Of a stretch of DNA of 64,000 bases, positions 61,498-64,000 are shown piece by piece. Each line of letters starts with the position of its first letter. Position 1 is the stretch's first letter. The DNA is taken from contig JAFUDS010000026.1 of NCBI GenBank assembly GCA_017464305.1, positions 160,138 to 224,137 of the forward strand. Direction: 5' to 3'. Both the position numbers and the translations under genes were made by a program. This DNA comes from Clostridia bacterium. Its GTDB lineage: Bacteria; Bacillota; Clostridia; Christensenellales; Aristaeellaceae. The notes below the pieces were generated by a model that did no database searches, had not been told where the DNA came from, and saw nothing but the letters and a program-made list of their open reading frames with translations.

Positions 61498-61805
61498 CAA
61501 AGGAGGGAACAACCCACTTTGTCCATCCATTTGGCGCTTCGCTTTTGTCCTCACATTCTGCACCCGCAAGGTATAATCCTTGTGAAAAGCTTTCCCACGG
61601 CTTGTAGCTATGAGTAAAATCACTCATTACACCCCAAAAGCCTATAAAACCACCGTTTTCATCCCGCTAACAATAAGTCCTTTATTTCCTCAAAGCGTGA
61701 GTTTGCCTCGCTCCAAAGTTTTTCAATAAAGCCATTTCCATCATTCGTAGAATCTTCTATCCCAATCACAGTAAATTCCTGTTTCACAATCCTTGAAACG
61801 CCCAT
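61493..61805 (-). pseudogene. GyrI-like/AraC effector-binding domain, frameshifted and truncated
   Basis: Starting at ATG 61805 (GGAGG about 10 bases upstream), the first 48 codons encode IVKQEFTVIGIEDSTNDGNG and FIEKLWSEANSRFEEIKDLL, typical of GyrI-like effector-binding domains. The frame stops at about 61660, but the next frame continues exactly as expected: DENGGFIGFWGVMSDFTHSY, then KPWESFSQGLYLAGAECEDK and EAPNGWTKWVVPSFEY. It then meets phage tail DNA at about 61493. So there is one frameshift and a 3' truncation. It was probably cotranscribed with the CMD-family gene, 17 bases away. Confidence 0.72.
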
Positions 61806-61822
61806 AATATATGCGCCTCCCG

Positions 61823-62146
61823 TTAATCCTTCCATACGTCCTTCGCCAGGCGGAACACAGCCCAACCCTTTGGCCAGCCAACGTACATGGTGGCGTGAGT
61901 GATGATGGCGGCGATTTCTTCTTTCGTGACGCCGTTGTTTTTTGCGTTCTGCAAGTGATAGGTCAGCGAGGAATCCGTAATGCCGGAAGCCATCAGGCTC
62001 ACCACCGTGATGATGCACTTGGTTTTGATGTCGATGGCTTCTACATTCCATACCTCGCCGAAAAGCACATCATCATTCAGATGTGCAAACATCGGTGCGA
62101 ATTCTCCCAGCTGCTCTCTGCCGGCGGTCTGTGTGATTTTGCTCAT
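61823..62146 (-). CDS. Carboxymuconolactone decarboxylase family protein
   Basis: A 107-residue CMD/AhpD-fold protein with EVWNVEAIDIKTKCIITVVSLMASGITDSSLTYHLQNAKNNGVTK (split over 31-74). No CxxC pair typical of AhpD is present, so an alkylhydroperoxidase role is doubtful. The family often forms small oxidoreductases or decarboxylases beside regulatory genes. The ATG at 62146 overlaps a small upstream frame as ATGA. Confidence 0.88.
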   Translation of the reverse strand: MSKITQTAGREQLGEFAPMFAHLNDDVLFGEVWNVEAIDIKTKCIITVVSLMASGITDSSLTYHLQNAKNNGVTKEEIAAIITHATMYVGWPKGWAVFRLAKDVWKD

Positions 62147-62235
62147 TGTGTAATAAACCTCCTGTCCTCCGCGTTCTCTCTTTTCCGATTGTCCAGCATA
62201 TCGGGTTCATCATAGTCGATTTGAATTGGTTTCAT
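62143..62235 (-). CDS. Possible 30-residue peptide coupled to the CMD-family gene
   Basis: A short frame starts at ATG 62235 with AAGGAG 8 bases upstream and ends in a TGA that overlaps the ATG of the CMD-family gene (ATGA). The product is charged (MKPIQIDYDE, DNRKRENAEDRR). It may be a leader peptide, a small protein, or the 3' remnant of a lost gene. No family is recognisable. Confidence 0.35.
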   Translation of the reverse strand: MKPIQIDYDEPDMLDNRKRENAEDRRFITQ

Positions 62236-62351
62236 CACCATTTCTCCTTCCGTCTGAAATGTAGATTCAATGTGCTATGTAGTTCAATCGCCATCAGGAG
62301 AACAAATCATTCGTTATGATTATCGCAGCATCTTGGGAAAAATACCGGCTG

Positions 62352-62380
62352 ATCTTATCATATTTTTCAATACTCCTCAA
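62352..62380 (-). promoter_or_regulatory. Possible promoter of the CMD-family transcript
   Basis: Minus-strand TTGAGG (62375-62380) and TAAGAT (62352-62357) are 17 bases apart. The leader would be about 110 bases to the small frame. Confidence 0.4.
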
Positions 62381-62384
62381 GTAA

Positions 62385-62422
62385 AAACTTATCCCGGAGC
62401 GAAGGCTCCGGGATGTTTTCAG
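62385..62422 (+). repeat. Right copy of the near-direct repeat flanking the island
   Basis: Matches 58827-58866 in the same orientation, as described there. The hairpin at 62392-62413 (TCCCGGAGC / GCTCCGGGA) has G-A-A-G as loop. On the minus strand it directly follows the stop codon of the next gene at 62419-62421, so it could still act as that gene's terminator although its T run there is weak. Confidence 0.7.
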
Positions 62423-62727
62423 TCTGTTAATTTTGCTTTTTCCCTAGGAATCCAGCGGATGATCATGTCCCACATGCTGGGTTCAATGTGCACATAATTC
62501 GGGCGAAAATGTACATCATACCCCTGGGCTTCATACAGCTCGATAAATCGCTGCTGATGCCTGGCGACGTAGCTGCGGGCCGAAAAACGAACCTTGGCCT
62601 CATACTGCCCTTTTTCTACCGCGTCCTCAATCTTTTGATTGATGATTCCGCAGTACCAGGTTTCCGCCAAGAAATTCTTCCCTCTGCCAGCGGTCTGGGT
62701 TCTGTTCTCCGCTTCTTCCCGAATCAT
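62419..62727 (-). CDS. Small protein of unknown function in the CobW operon
   Basis: A 102-residue protein. It is basic and mixed alpha-beta in appearance, with LAETWYCGIINQKIEDAVEKG and ARSYVARHQQRFIELYEAQGYDVHFRPNYVHIEPS split over 20-85. No family was recognised. ATG at 62727 follows AGGAGA by 5 bases, and earlier in-frame codons overlap the preceding gene. It lies 16 bases after the GTPase gene and probably belongs to the same operon. Confidence 0.7.
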   Translation of the reverse strand: MIREEAENRTQTAGRGKNFLAETWYCGIINQKIEDAVEKGQYEAKVRFSARSYVARHQQRFIELYEAQGYDVHFRPNYVHIEPSMWDMIIRWIPREKAKLTD

Positions 62728-62743
62728 CTTGTCTCCTGTGAAC

Positions 62744-63697
62744 TTAGTAGAACGTAGCCACCGGATCCTCCGGTTCGATGGCTGGCTGAACATCCAGCAC
62801 ATCCATGACCGGCACCTTCTCGCTGAACAGCCGGTTCCGCTGCAGGCGAATCTTTCCTTTCACCCGGAACCAGGAACCCGGCGTCGGCTTTGCAACCTTG
62901 CCCCGATAGCAGGCCATGCCTGCAAACTGGGTATCCGCCGCGCAGCAATTCATCAGCATCCGCCCCGCGGCGAAAACACTGTCCGGCATGGGCTTGGTGG
63001 TCTCCGGATACATGGCGGTGAAGGATACCGTCTTCCCATCGTACTGATCACTGTTTTCCATCAGGTCAGAGAAGAAATAAGCGTAATCCCGATCCTCAAT
63101 CTCCACCACTGGGGCGTTGATATCGAAGGGCAATGGATCCACGGTTTCATCCATTTCGCTGCGGCCATCCGGATATTCATAGAAGATATTGCACCGGCGG
63201 TTCGCCTGGCGAACGATCTTATGCAGCGCATCCAGGTCGCTCTGGTCGCTGCAGCGATTAAAGACCACCACATCGGCGGTTTGCAGTTTATCAAACACCA
63301 GATTCCGCATATTGGCGTTGAACACCGTGAAGGTGGAGCACTCAGCAAAGCAGATTTCCTGAGCGATGATCCAATTCTCCGGGATCTCATCAAAGAGCCG
63401 CTGCATAGGCCACATGCCGTTATATTCGATGATGACCCGCTCGCAGTCCGTTTCCTTCTCCGCGGCCTGCAGCACGGCCTCGTTGAATTCTTCCTCCTCT
63501 TCCATGGCGCGGAGGAATACATTTTCCCCACTGAAGGCGGAGAAGTCGTATTCCACTTCGCCCTCCTCGCAGCGGATCAGCAGGGTCTTTTCCCCGCTGT
63601 TAAACCGACGATCCTCCAGCGTACTCTGGACGAAGGTGCTTTTCCCTCCGTCCAGAAAGCCGGTAAACAGATAAACTGGTACTTCTTTGGCTGCCAT
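62744..63697 (-). CDS. CobW-type GTPase fused to a TIGR03943-like domain
   Basis: Predicted metal-handling P-loop GTPase. The 317-residue protein starts VPVYLFTGFLDGGKSTFVQSTL (Walker A), with IIEYNGMWPM and VVFNRCSDQSD (NKxD-like) following. The C-terminal 110 residues (DGKTVSFTAMYPE, FAAGRMLMNCCAADTQFAGM, GSWFRVKGKI) resemble the C-terminal domain of TIGR03943/DUF1980 proteins, normally separate and paired with a permease. GGAG overlapping the previous stop precedes the ATG by 8 bases. The neighbour is a second CobW-type gene. Confidence 0.82.
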   Translation of the reverse strand: MAAKEVPVYLFTGFLDGGKSTFVQSTLEDRRFNSGEKTLLIRCEEGEVEYDFSAFSGENVFLRAMEEEEEFNEAVLQAAEKETDCERVIIEYNGMWPMQRLFDEIPENWIIAQEICFAECSTFTVFNANMRNLVFDKLQTADVVVFNRCSDQSDLDALHKIVRQANRRCNIFYEYPDGRSEMDETVDPLPFDINAPVVEIEDRDYAYFFSDLMENSDQYDGKTVSFTAMYPETTKPMPDSVFAAGRMLMNCCAADTQFAGMACYRGKVAKPTPGSWFRVKGKIRLQRNRLFSEKVPVMDVLDVQPAIEPEDPVATFY

Positions 63698-63700
63698 TTT

Positions 63701-64000
63701 TTACACTCCAAACAGGGTCTTCAAATTCTCCTCGTCAATCTTGGAACCGATGACGCACAGCCGGCCAGTAACTTCCGCGCTGCCCCATCTTACGTCCGTC
63801 TCGCCAGGAGTATAGTCGAAATGAATCCAGCCGCCATCCTTTGCCGGGACGATGCCCTTGGCCCGCAGAATGATACCGTAGGAAATGGCGTCCGTCAGCT
63901 GGCCCAGGATGTCGCGAATTTCGTCATCCGTGAACTGTTTCGGCGTCTCCACGCCCCAGCTGGTGAACACTTCGTCCGCGTCATGGTGATGATGATGGTG
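63701..64000 (-). CDS. CobW family GTP-binding protein, C-terminal part (continues beyond the window)
   Basis: The frame is open to the window edge. The visible 99 codons begin with six consecutive histidines followed by DADEVFTSWGVETPKQFTDD, then the CobW C-terminal domain (AISYGIILRAKGIVPAKDGGWIHFDYTP and VTGRLCVIGSKID). The histidine run is typical of metallochaperone GTPases and indicates metal binding. Its N-terminal GTPase domain lies outside. It is 3 bases upstream of the other CobW-type gene. Confidence 0.85.
   Translation of the reverse strand, partial: HHHHHHDADEVFTSWGVETPKQFTDDEIRDILGQLTDAISYGIILRAKGIVPAKDGGWIHFDYTPGETDVRWGSAEVTGRLCVIGSKIDEENLKTLFGV

Noticed and set aside
62270-62497. 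A 75-codon plus-strand frame across the right repeat
   Set aside because: It has no ribosome site, crosses the terminator hairpin and overlaps the end of a better-supported minus-strand gene.

Overview
The window reads as a chromosomal segment of a low-oxygen Clostridia-type Firmicute. The evidence is gene content: a clostridial-style Rnf complex, pyruvate phosphate dikinase, a rubrerythrin with its rubredoxin domain in front, type III glutamine synthetase, a split transketolase, the dxs-tlyA-nadK-argR-recN cluster, YlbF next to MiaB, and the paired radical-SAM / DUF2344 / RNase G cluster. DNA is fairly GC rich and genes are very tightly packed, with many 1-8 base overlaps (ATGA, TAATG). No rRNA, tRNA, CRISPR array or intact transposase was seen. 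A genus cannot be named from this alone.

Layout. 1-2118 (minus): end of an unknown secreted protein, dus, upp. 2266-5001 (plus): lgt, a serine beta-lactamase-like hydrolase, recX. 5058-12614 (minus): ppdK, then an rnfC-D-E-A-B operon that lacks rnfG. 12715-18419 (minus): dxs-tlyA-nadK-argR-recN. 18533-23570 (minus): pfkB, an acetyltransferase, an alpha/beta hydrolase, a membrane-anchored MurF-like ligase and ddl. 23730-24116: yajC alone. 24200-31318 (minus): one compact operon holding a secreted membrane protein, cysS, a helix-hairpin-helix protein, dnaX and a three-gene glycerol-3-phosphate oxidation set (glpA, FAD oxidoreductase, DUF1667). 31443-33893 (minus): split transketolase and a coiled-coil protein. 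33982-53247 (minus): yerC, pcrA and ligA followed by about twelve almost touching genes (site-2 protease, scpA, scpB, radical SAM, DUF2344, RNase G, miaB, ylbF, mutS, mutL, miaA, methionine gamma-lyase family). 53430-57978 (minus): glnN, an unknown protein, rubrerythrin and a cation efflux transporter.

58050-64000 is the variable part. A plus-strand promoter drives a probable cobalamin riboswitch and a secreted DUF4430 protein, so vitamin B12 status probably controls an exported, transcobalamin-like domain. Between two near-identical direct repeats built on a terminator hairpin (58827-58866 and 62385-62422) lies a 3.5 kb patch that looks acquired and decayed: a perfect 16 bp inverted repeat, a frameshifted DUF4314 gene, an intact nucleotidyltransferase, a truncated serine hydrolase, a phage tail gene fragment, a broken GyrI-like effector-binding gene and a carboxymuconolactone decarboxylase-like gene. 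After the patch come a small unknown gene and two CobW-type metallo-GTPases, one fused to a TIGR03943-like domain and one with a histidine run that continues past the window edge.

Most transcription units carry clear sigma-A type promoters (TTGNNN, 17-18 bp, TATAAT-like), which are listed where hexamers and spacing both fit. All functional calls rest on recognition of family motifs by eye; no database search was run.
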